The notes below the pieces were generated by a model. The model was given only the letters and a program-made list of their open reading frames with translations. It did no database searches and was not told the origin of the DNA. From NCBI GenBank assembly GCA_020725525.1, contig DYEX01000113.1, positions 1-64,000 on the forward strand: DNA of 64,000 nucleotides, given 5' to 3'. The first letter of the stretch is position 1; each line of letters opens with the position of its first letter. The position numbers and the translations under genes were made by a program. Positions 9,496 through 19,468 of the stretch are shown in pieces. The DNA is from Desulfovirgula sp. Lineage in GTDB: Bacteria; Bacillota; Desulfotomaculia; Desulfotomaculales; Desulfovirgulaceae.

Positions 9496-9550
9496 TTGTC
9501 CGCCCTGGAGTTTTGTGTCTGCCCGGTTGCTGTGGAGGTGTGTGTGAAGA

Positions 9551-10363
9551 ATGTCACGAGCTCCCTTTCGCATCCTCCATGCCGGGGCCTTGCGGAGGCC
9601 CATGGGGGAGTGCGTGCAGGTTTTCAAGGAACGCTACCCGGACCTTCCCGTGGAGCTGGAGTCGGCGGGATCCCGGGAATGTGCCGCCCGCATTTGTGAC
9701 GGCGGCATATATGATGTGGTGGCCCTGGCCGATACGGCTGTATTTGCCCGCTGGCTGGCACCCGATTATGTGGACTGCTATTTTGTCTTTGCCACCGACC
9801 AGATTGTGGTGGCCTTTGATCGCTTTTCCCGGGGCAGTGAGGATATCACCCGGGACAACTGGATAGATGTGCTCCTTTCCCCGGGGGTGATCTACGGCCG
9901 TTCGAATCATAACCTGGATCCCTGCGGCTACCGGACGCTGATGGTCTGGCAACTGGCGGAAAAGTTTTACGGCCGGCCGGGGCTTTATGAAGCCCTGCAG
10001 GACGGCTGTTCCAGGATATATCCCAAATCCATCGATTTGGCCGGGGCGCTGGTGGAAGGAAGGGTGGACTACGCATTTTTGTACTCCTCGGTAGTCCGCC
10101 AGCTGGGCTTGTGCCAGGTCAACCTGCCCTCCCGGATCAATCTTTCCAGCCCCGCCCTGGCCGATTACTATGCCACGGCCAGCGTCACTCTGGAGGGCAG
10201 GAAGCCGGGGGAAAAGGTTCTGCTTACCGGTGCGCCCATCGAGTTTGCCGTGGCAGTGCCCCGCAATGCCCGCTATCCCGTGGAGGCTCAATGGTTTGTA
10301 GAGTTCATTACCGGGGTGGGGGGCCAGCAGATCCTGGAGGATTGCGGGCTTATTCCCTGCTAG
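9551..10363 (+). CDS. Substrate-binding-like protein of ModA/WtpA (molybdate/tungstate) type, without signal peptide
   Basis: FRILHAGALRRPMGECVQVFKERYPDLPVELESAGS, YGRSNHNLDPCGYRTLMVWQLAEKFYG; in-frame TGA at 9545 precedes the ATG; GGAGGT at 9534. Confidence 0.75.
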   Translation: MSRAPFRILHAGALRRPMGECVQVFKERYPDLPVELESAGSRECAARICDGGIYDVVALADTAVFARWLAPDYVDCYFVFATDQIVVAFDRFSRGSEDITRDNWIDVLLSPGVIYGRSNHNLDPCGYRTLMVWQLAEKFYGRPGLYEALQDGCSRIYPKSIDLAGALVEGRVDYAFLYSSVVRQLGLCQVNLPSRINLSSPALADYYATASVTLEGRKPGEKVLLTGAPIEFAVAVPRNARYPVEAQWFVEFITGVGGQQILEDCGLIPC

Positions 10364-10507
10364 CCTGGTCGATCTTAGCCCAACTGGCCACCCCGGGTTA
10401 GAATGAGGCCGAACCCCATCACCAGGTATGGGCTGTAAACGGAATTAGCTTACTGGTGCTCTCCAAACAAAGAAGTCCCTAATCTGTTTGCAAAGGGAGG
10501 TTTTCTT

Positions 10508-11476
10508 ATGCATTTTCCCGTGTCCGGAGTTGATGTTTTTCCCCTTATACCCCCGCTGGTAGCTTTCCTTGTTTCTTCGGTTACGGCGTCGGCCGGCGTG
10601 TCCGGAGCCTTTTTGCTCCTGCCTTTTATGGTGAGCGTGCTGGGGTTTACCACTCCAGCTGTCAGTCCCACCAACCTGATCTACAACATTGTGGCCATCC
10701 CCGGGGGTCTGGCCCGTTACATCAGGGAAGGGCGTATGGCCTGGCCCCTCACCTGGGTGGTGGTAATTGCCACCTTGCCTGGCGTTTTACTGGGTGCCTG
10801 GATCCGCATCCGGTACCTGCCCGACCCGAAAGCCTTTAAGTTTTTTGTGGGCCTGGTTCTGCTCTACCTGGGTGTCCGGTTGTTGTATGAAACCACCGGC
10901 CGTTACCTGAAGAGCAAAGAAAAGACCAAAAACCTGGAAAAGAAGTTCCGGGAGCGGGTGCAGCAGATCAAAAGCGAATCGGCGGGCCGCATTGCTGCAG
11001 GCCTGCCCCCGGAGGCGGTGGTCAAAACCCGCTCGGTATCCCTGCGCAAAATTGAATATGATTTCTGGGGGGAAACCTTTTCCTTCAGCACCATGGTAGT
11101 TTTTTCCCTGGCCCTGGTGGTCGGTTTGATCGGCGGTATTTACGGCATCGGCGGGGGAGCCATCATTGCCCCCTTTGTGGTCTCCGTTCTCGGCCTGCCC
11201 GTTTATACCGTAGCGGGGGCCGCACTGGCCGGCACTTTTCTCACCTCCATTGCCGGGGTTGTCATCTACCACCTCCTGTCCTTTACCACAGTTGGAGCAC
11301 AGGCCGGCGTGTCACCCGACTGGCTTCTGGGGGCGCTCTTTGGCGTGGGCGGCTTTCTGGGCACCTATTTTGGGGCTTACCTCCAAAAATACCTGCCCGA
11401 CCGGTTGATCCGGGGAATCCTGGGTTCTCTGGTCACCTTCCTGGCGGTGAGTTACATACTGCAGTATTTCATTTAG
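10508..11476 (+). CDS. TauE/SafE family sulfite exporter-like permease
   Basis: Two hydrophobic repeats, GVSGAFLLLPFMVSVLGF and GIYGIGGGAIIAPFVVSVLG. Confidence 0.85.
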   Translation: MHFPVSGVDVFPLIPPLVAFLVSSVTASAGVSGAFLLLPFMVSVLGFTTPAVSPTNLIYNIVAIPGGLARYIREGRMAWPLTWVVVIATLPGVLLGAWIRIRYLPDPKAFKFFVGLVLLYLGVRLLYETTGRYLKSKEKTKNLEKKFRERVQQIKSESAGRIAAGLPPEAVVKTRSVSLRKIEYDFWGETFSFSTMVVFSLALVVGLIGGIYGIGGGAIIAPFVVSVLGLPVYTVAGAALAGTFLTSIAGVVIYHLLSFTTVGAQAGVSPDWLLGALFGVGGFLGTYFGAYLQKYLPDRLIRGILGSLVTFLAVSYILQYFI

Positions 11477-11586
11477 AAAATGTCGCCCATTTTTCATTGA
11501 AAAATAGAAGCCGTCATGTTAACATGAGCTCAGAATGGATAGACCCGCTTGAAAATACACTCCGGCTTTATCCTTAAAGGGGGACA

Positions 11587-11820
11587 GTGGTGATGGGCAG
11601 TGAAAATTTGATCCTGCGCATCGAGGGAATCCGTTCTGAGGATGATAAAATGGAAGTGAAAAGAGTACTGGAAAACATCAGCGGTGTCAGCTGGGTTTGC
11701 GTGGACGGTACAGCCGGCACCGCGGTGGTGATATTTGATCCCGATGAAACTCTACAGGATGAACTGATCAACGCGGTGATGGAAGCGGGGTATGCGGTGA
11801 AGCGGTTTTTTAACAGTTAA
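11587..11820 (+). CDS. Heavy-metal-associated (HMA)-like domain protein lacking the CxxC motif
   Basis: Ferredoxin-like HMA pattern (LRIEGIRSEDDKMEVKRVLENISGVSWVCVDGTAGTAVVIFDPDETLQDELINAVMEAGYAV); no Cys at the metal-site position. Confidence 0.55.
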   Translation: MVMGSENLILRIEGIRSEDDKMEVKRVLENISGVSWVCVDGTAGTAVVIFDPDETLQDELINAVMEAGYAVKRFFNS

Positions 11821-11854
11821 TAACATGAAGCCTGCCCGTGAAAAGTGTAACCAT

Positions 11855-11882
11855 AGCCAGCCGGGTTTCGGGCTGGCTTTTT
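11855..11882 (+). terminator. Rho-independent terminator
   Basis: AGCCAGCCgggtttcGGGCTGGCTTTTT. Confidence 0.75.
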
Positions 11883-12006
11883 GCTGCTGCGCCCGGGCAT
11901 GGGCGGGGCGGGGGGGTCACCAGGGCCGGGGAGACAGGAAGCCATTTCCGGGGACTTGTATGGTGCTCTTTGTGAAGATGAGTGCAAGGCATTGAAAAAA
12001 ACACCG

Positions 12007-12076
12007 TCCGGACAGGCTCAGTGAACCCGCTAAACCCTGGTAGCCCTGGGCCTCCGGACAGGCTCAGTGATCCCGC
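12007..12076. repeat. Two direct copies of TCCGGACAGGCTCAGTGA(A/T)CCCGC, 46 bp apart (family B-like)
   Basis: Copies start at 12007 and 12053. Confidence 0.7.
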
Positions 12077-12218
12077 AAAACTGCACGCGATAAAGACAAC
12101 CTGCCGGGAAAAGACTTATCTTCTTCGTACCGAACTGGAAGGGTCTGCTTTTGAAGCATATAGGGTTGGATTGTCAAATGCGAGTCAAAAGGAAATTGTT
12201 GTCATTATTGAACCGTGG

Positions 12219-13301
12219 TCAGGGGGTTTCTTTACCTGACACTGTATCCGGTTTTGGCCTGGTGCGGCTCCGCAGCCAGCTAAGTAAAATGGCGCCCATC
12301 ATGAGAAAACCAAGGTAACCCATGGCGGGGTAGACCGTACCAACCAGTTTGGTAAAACCAAAGAAACTGGAAACCAGAGCCAGTATACCGCTGGCCAGCA
12401 CTACCGGAAAAAACGCCGGTGTTCCCGGTTGTACGAGACGGGCGGCAAAAGCGTACAGCATGCCAACGGCAGTGTTGTAAATCATGCCCAGTATAATCAC
12501 CGACATGGCTGCGGCTAGCCAGGGCGCAATTTTGTTGGCCAGGAAGACGGTGGGCATGGGAATTCCTTCCACCCGGTTGAGGATGGTCATCATGGACAAC
12601 CCGATCAGGAGAATGAGTGCCCCCAGGCCCAGTCCCCCCAGGATGCCGCCAGTGCGGTTCAGCCGGTGATCCTTCATGGCACCGCCTATGGTAATCAGCA
12701 CTGGTGCCGTCGCAGCCAGGTTATACGAGACATAGAGGATGGCCCCGATAATCCAGTTCGGTGCGGCAGCATTGGCTGGTTTGGCGTACTGACCCACTGT
12801 ATGCAGGTTCATACTTTCGCCGGTCAGGGAATAGACGGTGATAATGATTATTGCCAGCATTAGAAAAGGAGTAACCAGGCTGATGGCCGCGATAATACGC
12901 TCTATACGCAAAAGCAGGGTGAGCAAAACAATGGCCAACATTCCCAGGCTGCCGTAAATAGTGGGCAGGCCGAATTGCTGGTTAAATAATGCCCCTGCTC
13001 CAGCCAGCATGACTGCAGCCACTCCAAAGAGAAAGAAGGTAACCGCCCAGTCAACCACTGCACCTACCCACGGGCCGCAAATACGGTAAATGCTCTCCTT
13101 GTGAGAAGTGGCCTGCATCTCCTGCCCCAGTTCCAGCAGTTGTACACCGTAAAAGCAGAAAAGAAAGGTGGCAATTAAACCGCCCAGAATTCCCCACCAG
13201 CCAAACCAGGTAAAAAATTGTAAGATCTCCTGACCCGAGACAAAGCCTGCTCCCACTACAATACCTATATATGCTCCGGCTATAGACAGCGCTTTTTTCA
13301 T
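12219..13301 (-). CDS. YkvI-family (APC-like) membrane transporter
   Basis: MKKALSIAGAYIGIVVGAGFVSGQEILQFFTWFG; about 10 TM segments. Confidence 0.75.
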   Translation of the reverse strand: MKKALSIAGAYIGIVVGAGFVSGQEILQFFTWFGWWGILGGLIATFLFCFYGVQLLELGQEMQATSHKESIYRICGPWVGAVVDWAVTFFLFGVAAVMLAGAGALFNQQFGLPTIYGSLGMLAIVLLTLLLRIERIIAAISLVTPFLMLAIIIITVYSLTGESMNLHTVGQYAKPANAAAPNWIIGAILYVSYNLAATAPVLITIGGAMKDHRLNRTGGILGGLGLGALILLIGLSMMTILNRVEGIPMPTVFLANKIAPWLAAAMSVIILGMIYNTAVGMLYAFAARLVQPGTPAFFPVVLASGILALVSSFFGFTKLVGTVYPAMGYLGFLMMGAILLSWLRSRTRPKPDTVSGKETP

Positions 13302-13333
13302 TAGAGTGCCTCCTCTTGCATTTTTATAATACT

Positions 13334-14443
13334 TTAAGGGCGAAAAGTCTCGCTGTAGAGAGTGAATTCATCAATACGTTCCCGCACCGGCTCATAACCC
13401 AGGCCCGGTCGCTCCGGTACCCGGATCAGGCCGTTTTCTACAGTAACCTCCGGTTCTATCAAATCCTTCTCCCAGTAGCGGCTGGAAGCGGCTGTATCTC
13501 CCGGCAGGGTGAATCCGGGCAGGGTCGTAATGGCTACGTTATGGGCACGGCCGATGCCGGATTCAAGCATGCCGCCACACCAAACGGGTAGACCCTTCTG
13601 CAGGCAGAAATCATGTATTTTGCGGGCTTCGGCCAGGCCGCCCACCCGCCCGATTTTAATGTTAATGATGCGGCAGCTGCCCAATGCCACAGCCTTGCGG
13701 GCATCTTCCAGGGAATGGATGCTTTCATCCAGGCAGACAGGTGTGCGCAGTTTTTTCTGCAAAGCAGCGTGGTCGACAATGTCGTCGTGGGCCAGGGGCT
13801 GCTCAATCATCATCAGGTTGAACTGATCCAGTTCGGCCAGATGGTCGATGTCATCAAGGGTATAGGCAGAGTTGGCGTCGACCATCAGGCAGATATCCGG
13901 GAAGCGGTTACGCACGGCGGCAACTACATCCAGGTCCCAGCCCGGCTTGATTTTAATCTTGATCCGCCGGTATCCTTCAGTTACGTACCTCTCAATGAGC
14001 GATAACAATTTAGATATAGAATCCTGAATACCAATACTAATGCCCACTTGTATTTCCGTGCGTTCTCCACCTAAAACCCGGTACAGGGGGAGGTTCTGCT
14101 GCTTGGCGTAAAGATCCCATAATGCACCTTCCAGTGCCGATTTAGCCATATTATTGCGGCGGATGTGGCTGAAAATAGATGACACTTCCTGTGGATGACT
14201 GACAGGTTTCTGCCACAGAAGGGGGATAAGGAATTCTTTCATGATTAACCAGTTGGTGCCCACAGTTTCTTCATTGTAGAAAGGTTCTTTCATGGCCACA
14301 GATTCGCCCCAACCGCTGCGGCCATCCTTATCCCGCACTTCGACCAGGATGAAGTGCTTGTCCCATTGGGTACCGAAACTTGTAGTGAAGGGTGATTTCA
14401 TGCGCATGGACATGGCTCGTAAGGTGATGGAATGTAGCTGCAA
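13334..14443 (-). CDS. N-acylamino acid racemase / o-succinylbenzoate synthase-type enolase superfamily enzyme
   Basis: Enolase superfamily: [61 protein letters not shown]. Confidence 0.9.
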   Translation of the reverse strand: MQLHSITLRAMSMRMKSPFTTSFGTQWDKHFILVEVRDKDGRSGWGESVAMKEPFYNEETVGTNWLIMKEFLIPLLWQKPVSHPQEVSSIFSHIRRNNMAKSALEGALWDLYAKQQNLPLYRVLGGERTEIQVGISIGIQDSISKLLSLIERYVTEGYRRIKIKIKPGWDLDVVAAVRNRFPDICLMVDANSAYTLDDIDHLAELDQFNLMMIEQPLAHDDIVDHAALQKKLRTPVCLDESIHSLEDARKAVALGSCRIINIKIGRVGGLAEARKIHDFCLQKGLPVWCGGMLESGIGRAHNVAITTLPGFTLPGDTAASSRYWEKDLIEPEVTVENGLIRVPERPGLGYEPVRERIDEFTLYSETFRP

Positions 14444-14446
14444 AGA

Positions 14447-15280
14447 CTATTCTCCTTTCTGCCAGGGTGCCTGGGGTAATGATAAAAGGCGGCGCTGCAC
14501 AAGCAGGTATTCGTGCACCGGTTCTCCCCGGTGACAGCGGAAACCGGCTACTGCCCAGCCAGCGGCAAAACTGCGGGTAAACACCTGCCGGGTGGCTTGC
14601 CGCCATGTTTTAGCCAGTTCCATGTCTTTTGGTTTAATGTCCTGGAAGTAGGCCGGTACGGCCACGCTCAGGATCTGCGCATCCGGAATGTTATCAACCA
14701 CCTGTACAGGTTGGGGCAGCCCGCCGGCGGTTGGCTGCCAGCGAAGGAGGTCTTGTTCATCTCCTTGTGGTAAAGGCGGCCTGTTCCGATCTATCCACCA
14801 TTCCACCTGAAAGCGGTCGGACGGCAACCCCTGATTCAATTGGTCAGACATATCTCCATAACAGTCTTCGATATAAGTGGAGCATATTACTCCCAGCTTG
14901 CCCACGTTAAGATAACCGTTAGCCGTTTCCAGTGGATCGTAAGTCCAGGTTATCAGCCGGTAACCGTGGGCCAGGGCCGCTTCTGCCTGCGCCCTCTTCA
15001 ACCGTTCACCTATGCCCCGGTGACGCCAGCCGCTTTTAATGCCCATCATGTGAGAGCAAAGGTAAACCTGACCATTTAAAAAGCCGGGGAAGCTGTAAAG
15101 CATACCCACCATTTGCTCTCCATGAAAGGCCCCGATCAAGATGCCGCCGTTTTTGGCTACCGTCAGTGTTTGATGGATGGGAACGGGTGATTCCATATTC
15201 CAGACCGATTGTTCTACTTCCTGCATACTTCGCATTTCCGGTAAGGTTTTTAAATGCCGGAGCACGATCTCTTCCTGCAT
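14447..15280 (-). CDS. GNAT superfamily N-acyltransferase (COG3375-like)
   Basis: GNAT-like pattern SHMMGIKSGWRHRGIGERLKRAQAEAALAHG; cluster context. Confidence 0.8.
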   Translation of the reverse strand: MQEEIVLRHLKTLPEMRSMQEVEQSVWNMESPVPIHQTLTVAKNGGILIGAFHGEQMVGMLYSFPGFLNGQVYLCSHMMGIKSGWRHRGIGERLKRAQAEAALAHGYRLITWTYDPLETANGYLNVGKLGVICSTYIEDCYGDMSDQLNQGLPSDRFQVEWWIDRNRPPLPQGDEQDLLRWQPTAGGLPQPVQVVDNIPDAQILSVAVPAYFQDIKPKDMELAKTWRQATRQVFTRSFAAGWAVAGFRCHRGEPVHEYLLVQRRLLSLPQAPWQKGE

Positions 15281-15324
15281 AGAGGTTCCTCCTTTTACGT
15301 CCTTAAGTCATATCGCATAAACCA

Positions 15325-16455
15325 TCAGGTTTCAGTGCAGGCGTACCAGACTGCCCGGGTGAGGATTTCCGCGCCGTCCAGCAGGTAAGCCCGTTCGAAC
15401 TGCATCCCGGGGTGATGCAGCCCGGGATAAAGGTCACATCCCAGCCCGAGCATGGTGGCCTTAATATGCGGGCGTAAGCGGGTATAAAAGTGAAAGTCTT
15501 CGGCCCCCGGCGTAAGGATGGGCGGGGCCAGATTTTCCGGGCCGACGGTGTCGGTAATGGCCCTGGCCATGATGTCCCGGGCTTCTTTGCTCACTTCTGC
15601 GGCCGGCATGTCTATTCCCCGGGTAAGCGTAATTACCGCACCATAGGCTGCAGCCACATTAGAAGCCACGCTTTCCACTTTTTGCACCAGCTCTTTCAGC
15701 TGCTGGTTGGTCTGTGCCCGTATATCCAGGGTAAATACAGCCCGATCGGGGATGATGTTTCCGGCTTCCGTACCTGCGTTGATACGGGTCATTTTTATCG
15801 AGGCCGGCTGCAGCGGATCCCAGCGCAGGGCGTGCAGCATTTGTACCAGCGCCGCGGCCACTTCGATTACGTTAACTCCCAGGTGGGGGCGGGCACCATG
15901 TGCACTTACCCCTTGAATCTCACCGTTAATAAGATAGGCCGCTCCATTCAGGATAGCCGGTGAAGCCTGTCCACCCGGTAATTCCTGTCCCGGCCTGAGA
16001 TGCACTCCGAATAGAAAGGACACATCATCTACGGCCCCTTTCTCTACCAGGCGCAGGGCACCTTCGCCCTTTTCTTCAGCCGGCTGGAAAATTATTTTCA
16101 CCCGGGTCCCGGCAGGTAACGGCAGTTCCATCAGGGCTGCAGCGGCAGTGAGCACCATGGCCATGTGGGCGTCGTGGCCGCAGGAGTGGATCATGCGCTG
16201 CCCCGTGTCTGTCTGGTGGCAGAGTGCATCCATATCCGCCCGCAAGGCTACGGTAAAAGATCCCTTTCCCCATACGCCGAGCACGCCGGTGCAATCGTGG
16301 TAAGTAATTGTTTCGTAACCCAGTCTTTCCAAATTATCTTTCAAAAAACTGGTGGTCTTTACTTCCTGCCAGCCAGGCTCGGGCATGTTGTGCAGGCGGT
16401 TAAAAACATCCATTAAGTAAGGGCTCCATCTTTCCCGGTGAAAATTAAACTCCAT
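15325..16455 (-). CDS. M20 family amidohydrolase (N-acyl-amino acid deacylase)
   Basis: RADMDALCHQTDTGQRMIHSCGHDAHMAMVL; FQPAEEKGEGALRLVEKG. Confidence 0.9.
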   Translation of the reverse strand: MEFNFHRERWSPYLMDVFNRLHNMPEPGWQEVKTTSFLKDNLERLGYETITYHDCTGVLGVWGKGSFTVALRADMDALCHQTDTGQRMIHSCGHDAHMAMVLTAAAALMELPLPAGTRVKIIFQPAEEKGEGALRLVEKGAVDDVSFLFGVHLRPGQELPGGQASPAILNGAAYLINGEIQGVSAHGARPHLGVNVIEVAAALVQMLHALRWDPLQPASIKMTRINAGTEAGNIIPDRAVFTLDIRAQTNQQLKELVQKVESVASNVAAAYGAVITLTRGIDMPAAEVSKEARDIMARAITDTVGPENLAPPILTPGAEDFHFYTRLRPHIKATMLGLGCDLYPGLHHPGMQFERAYLLDGAEILTRAVWYACTET

Positions 16456-16590
16456 TTGTATCTCTCACCCTTCTACGAACTGGTCGAACTCCAGTAGTAA
16501 ACTATAAGGAAAAGAGCTTTTGATTCAATATAATAGTGTCATGCGGCTGGAAAGGCAATAGGGATTACCCATCAAAGGCATTCGGGACTG

Positions 16591-16689
16591 TGTCCATACG
16601 TGGAAGAAGGATACGAATGGGCCGTGGACCTGGACATCGAGAAATACTTTGACCGGGTAAAATGCCTTGTCTTTTTCAATAAAGCATAA
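16591..16689 (+). pseudogene. Remnant of a group II intron-type reverse transcriptase
   Basis: CPYVEEGYEWAVDLDIEKYFDRV matches the conserved RT block (Y-x-W-x-V-D-x-D-I-x-K-F-F-D-x-V) and then degenerates to a stop. Confidence 0.65.
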
Positions 16690-16880
16690 TATAATAATAA
16701 ACGAATATTAAGGGAACCCGGAGGTACGGGCGTGAAGGAGGTGGTTGACTATTTATGCAGTACCGGCCTGCCAGCCGGACGTTTAAGAAAGGTGCCGCGA
16801 AAAGCTGCTCCGGTTCCGTACAAAAAAGGGTATTATGAAAAGCCAGGAAAAACAGAATAAAAAAACAGAAGGATTACGAT

Positions 16881-17440
16881 ATGGCAGAGTCGGTGACATG
16901 CAGACTTTCATTCTTTGACCGCTATTTAACCCTCTGGATTTTCCTGGCCATGGCCGTGGGTGTGCTGGCGGGCTACATATACCCGCAAATTGCCAGTTTT
17001 TGGGGCAAGTTTCAGGTCGGTACAACCAACATACCCATTGCCATCGGCCTCATCCGGCGATGATGTATCCACCCCTGGCTAAAGTACGCTACGAAGAGCT
17101 TCCCGCTGTCTTTAGCAATAAAAAGATATTAAAGGGTGAATTGATAGTAACCTTGCCCGTTGATGTAATCCGGGTTGTTATCCCCCTGACCATATATTTT
17201 GTATTCATGTGGCTGGTAACATTTTACCTGGGCAAGTTAATCGGAGCGGATTATGCAACTACAACCACCCTTGCTTTTACTGCCGCCAGCAACGACTTCG
17301 AACTGGCCATCGCCGTGGCCGTCGCGGTCTTTGGGATCAACTCCGGGCAGGCCTTCGCTACCGTTATCGGCCCCCTGGTGGAGGTGCCCGTGCTGATCGG
17401 CCTGGTCAACGTGGCCCTTGCCTTCAGGCGTAAATATTTC
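16881..17440 (+). pseudogene. Arsenite efflux permease Acr3, frameshifted and internally deleted
   Basis: Frame 3 [22 protein letters not shown]...IPIAIGLI then frame 2 [15 protein letters not shown]...[20 protein letters not shown]...[51 protein letters not shown]. Confidence 0.8.
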
Positions 17441-17568
17441 GCGCACGAATTGCGCTGGGCTGGGGTAACCCCCGTTATTTCAAATGTCACCTGCTTTTAA
17501 GGAAGTTTTGTTCCGCCGAATACAGGAATATTCTGGCATAATTAATGCCGGTAATATGCCAATAAATC

Positions 17569-17826
17569 ATGGAGGTGAAAATTATGGAGATCAAGATTTT
17601 CGGCACCGGTTGTCCAAAATGCAAGGCTTTGCACCAGGCAGTGGTTGAGACGCTTAATGAGATGGGCTTGAGCGCCGACGTTAAGAAGGTGGAAAAGTTG
17701 GATGAGATCGTGCAGGCAGGGGTCATGCTAACTCCGGGCCTGATGGTCAACGGCAAGCTCAAGGTGTTCGGCAGGGTGCCTGGAAAAGAAGACATCAAGC
17801 GTTACATCGAGGAAGAGAAACAATAA
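17569..17826 (+). CDS. Thioredoxin-like small redox protein (redox-active disulfide protein 2 / MTH895 type)
   Basis: KIFGTGCPKCKALHQAVVETLNEMGLSADVKKVEKLDEI, GVMLTPGLMVNGKLKVFGRVP. Confidence 0.85.
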   Translation: MEVKIMEIKIFGTGCPKCKALHQAVVETLNEMGLSADVKKVEKLDEIVQAGVMLTPGLMVNGKLKVFGRVPGKEDIKRYIEEEKQ

Positions 17827-18004
17827 CAAAAAGAATCATAATTTCGACCTCGAAAGAAATGACATCGAGAAAGTTGTGCGGAAGTGAAGAGACGCCTGCA
17901 GTGTGATCTGTAAATAATTGGTGAGGGTGGTGCGCACGATAAGCCTGAGATGCTGCCTGTGTAATAATCTCCTCACTTTGCCCGAATACCTGCGGGCACG
18001 AAAA

Positions 18005-18036
18005 TGCGCGGGAGAAACACTCCCCGCTTTTTCTGT
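18005..18036 (+). terminator. Rho-independent terminator
   Basis: GCGCGGGAGAAACACTCCCCGCTTTTT. Confidence 0.6.
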
Positions 18037-18052
18037 TTTTATCAATAACTCA

Positions 18053-18081
18053 TTGACAATATTACAATATACTAATATACT
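18053..18081 (+). promoter_or_regulatory. Consensus sigma-A promoter TTGACA-N17-TATACT
   Basis: 18053-18058 and 18076-18081, upstream of the YraQ-type permease. Confidence 0.8.
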
Positions 18082-18152
18082 TGAATTAAGCAATGGTTAC
18101 GGGAGGTGGAATTACATTGAGAAATCCGGGGTTTAAAAAGCGTGTAAATTAA

Positions 18153-19346
18153 ATGGTGAAAGGGGTGCCGGCAATGAAAGAACGCGATAAATTCCTTTTA
18201 ATGGTTGCTATTTTCCTGGCGGCGTTTTTCATTCCGCTGCACAACCCGCGGGTGCAGTCGGCCATCCTGGAGGCATTTTTCATGCTCCAGGATTACGCCC
18301 GGAAGCACGTTTTGACCTGCCTGGTGCCGGCCTTTTTTATCGCCGGGGCCATTGCGGTGTTTGTTTCCCAGGCTTCGGTCTTAAAATACTTCGGGGCAGG
18401 GGCAAATAAAATTTTATCCTACGGCGTTGCCTCGGTGTCGGGTACCGTACTGGCGGTATGTTCCTGCACGGTGCTGCCGCTTTTTGCGGGGATCTACACC
18501 CGCGGTGCCGGCATCGGCCCGGCTACGGCATTTCTCTATTCCGGCCCGGCCATCAATGTTCTGGCTATTATTCTTACTGCCCGTGTGCTGGGCTTCGATC
18601 TGGGAGTGGCCCGGGCGGTGGGTGCGGTTGTCTTTTCCATTATCATCGGCCTGCTCATGCACCTGATCTTTATCAAAGAGGAAACGGCCAGGGAAGAGGC
18701 CGCCCTTACTTTGCCGCCTCCTCCGGAAGACAGGAGGTCCCTGTGGCAGTACGGCGTTTACTTCCTGACCATGGTGTTGATCCTGATCTTTGCGGCCTGG
18801 GGTAAGCCGGCCCAGCCGGTGGGTTTCTTCAGCGCAGTGTACCAGGTGCACTGGTACCTCACCGCTTTCTTCCTGGTCGTGCTGGCGGTAATATTGAAGC
18901 TCTGGTTTACCGGAGATGAGCTGGCTGGCTGGGTGGAGTCCACCTGGGGGTTTGCCAGGCAGATCTTCCCGCTCCTGCTGGGCGGCGTGCTGGTGGCCGG
19001 TTTTCTCATGGGAAGACCCGGGGCCGATACGGGGATCATCCCGGCCAAATACATTTCGGCACTGGTGGGGGGGAACTCCCCCGGCGCCAACTTCCTTGCC
19101 TCTATAGTAGGGGCCCTCATGTACTTTGCCACTTTGACGGAAGTTCCCATCCTGCAGGGGCTGATCGGCAGCGGGATGGGCAAGGGCCCGGCACTGGCAC
19201 TGCTTCTGGCCGGGCCGGCCTTAAGTCTGCCGAACATGATTGTGATCAGGCAGATAATGGGAACCAAAAAGGCCGCCGTTTTCATTGGCCTGGTGGTTAT
19301 TTTGTCTACCCTCGCTGGGATGATTTACGGGGCCATCTGGGGGTAG
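18153..19346 (+). CDS. YraQ/ArsP-type permease (PF03773)
   Basis: SVSGTVLAVCSCTVLPLFAGIYTRGAGIGPATAFLYSGPAINVLAIILT; TLTEVPILQGLIGSGMGKGPALALLLAGPALSLPNM. Confidence 0.85.
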   Translation: MVKGVPAMKERDKFLLMVAIFLAAFFIPLHNPRVQSAILEAFFMLQDYARKHVLTCLVPAFFIAGAIAVFVSQASVLKYFGAGANKILSYGVASVSGTVLAVCSCTVLPLFAGIYTRGAGIGPATAFLYSGPAINVLAIILTARVLGFDLGVARAVGAVVFSIIIGLLMHLIFIKEETAREEAALTLPPPPEDRRSLWQYGVYFLTMVLILIFAAWGKPAQPVGFFSAVYQVHWYLTAFFLVVLAVILKLWFTGDELAGWVESTWGFARQIFPLLLGGVLVAGFLMGRPGADTGIIPAKYISALVGGNSPGANFLASIVGALMYFATLTEVPILQGLIGSGMGKGPALALLLAGPALSLPNMIVIRQIMGTKKAAVFIGLVVILSTLAGMIYGAIWG

Positions 19347-19435
19347 GAAGCTCTTTCTTATTTTGAAAAGCCCCCCTGGTTGTGTCAATCAGAAAGTTAG
19401 CCACCACGGTAATCAAGAAGGGGATCACCCCGGGG

Positions 19436-19468
19436 CGCCCCGGTCAAATCATGGACCGGGCGTTTTTT
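19436..19468 (+). terminator. Rho-independent terminator
   Basis: GCCCCGGTCaaatcatGGACCGGGCGTTTTTTG. Confidence 0.75.

Noticed and set aside
9492-9866. Cys-rich ORF MIVRPGVLCLPGCCGGVCEECHELPF... and a possible TGA-Sec codon at 9545
   Set aside because: Overlaps the better supported ModA-like CDS in another frame; no SECIS-like evidence could be established, and the TGA lies upstream of a proper RBS-ATG.
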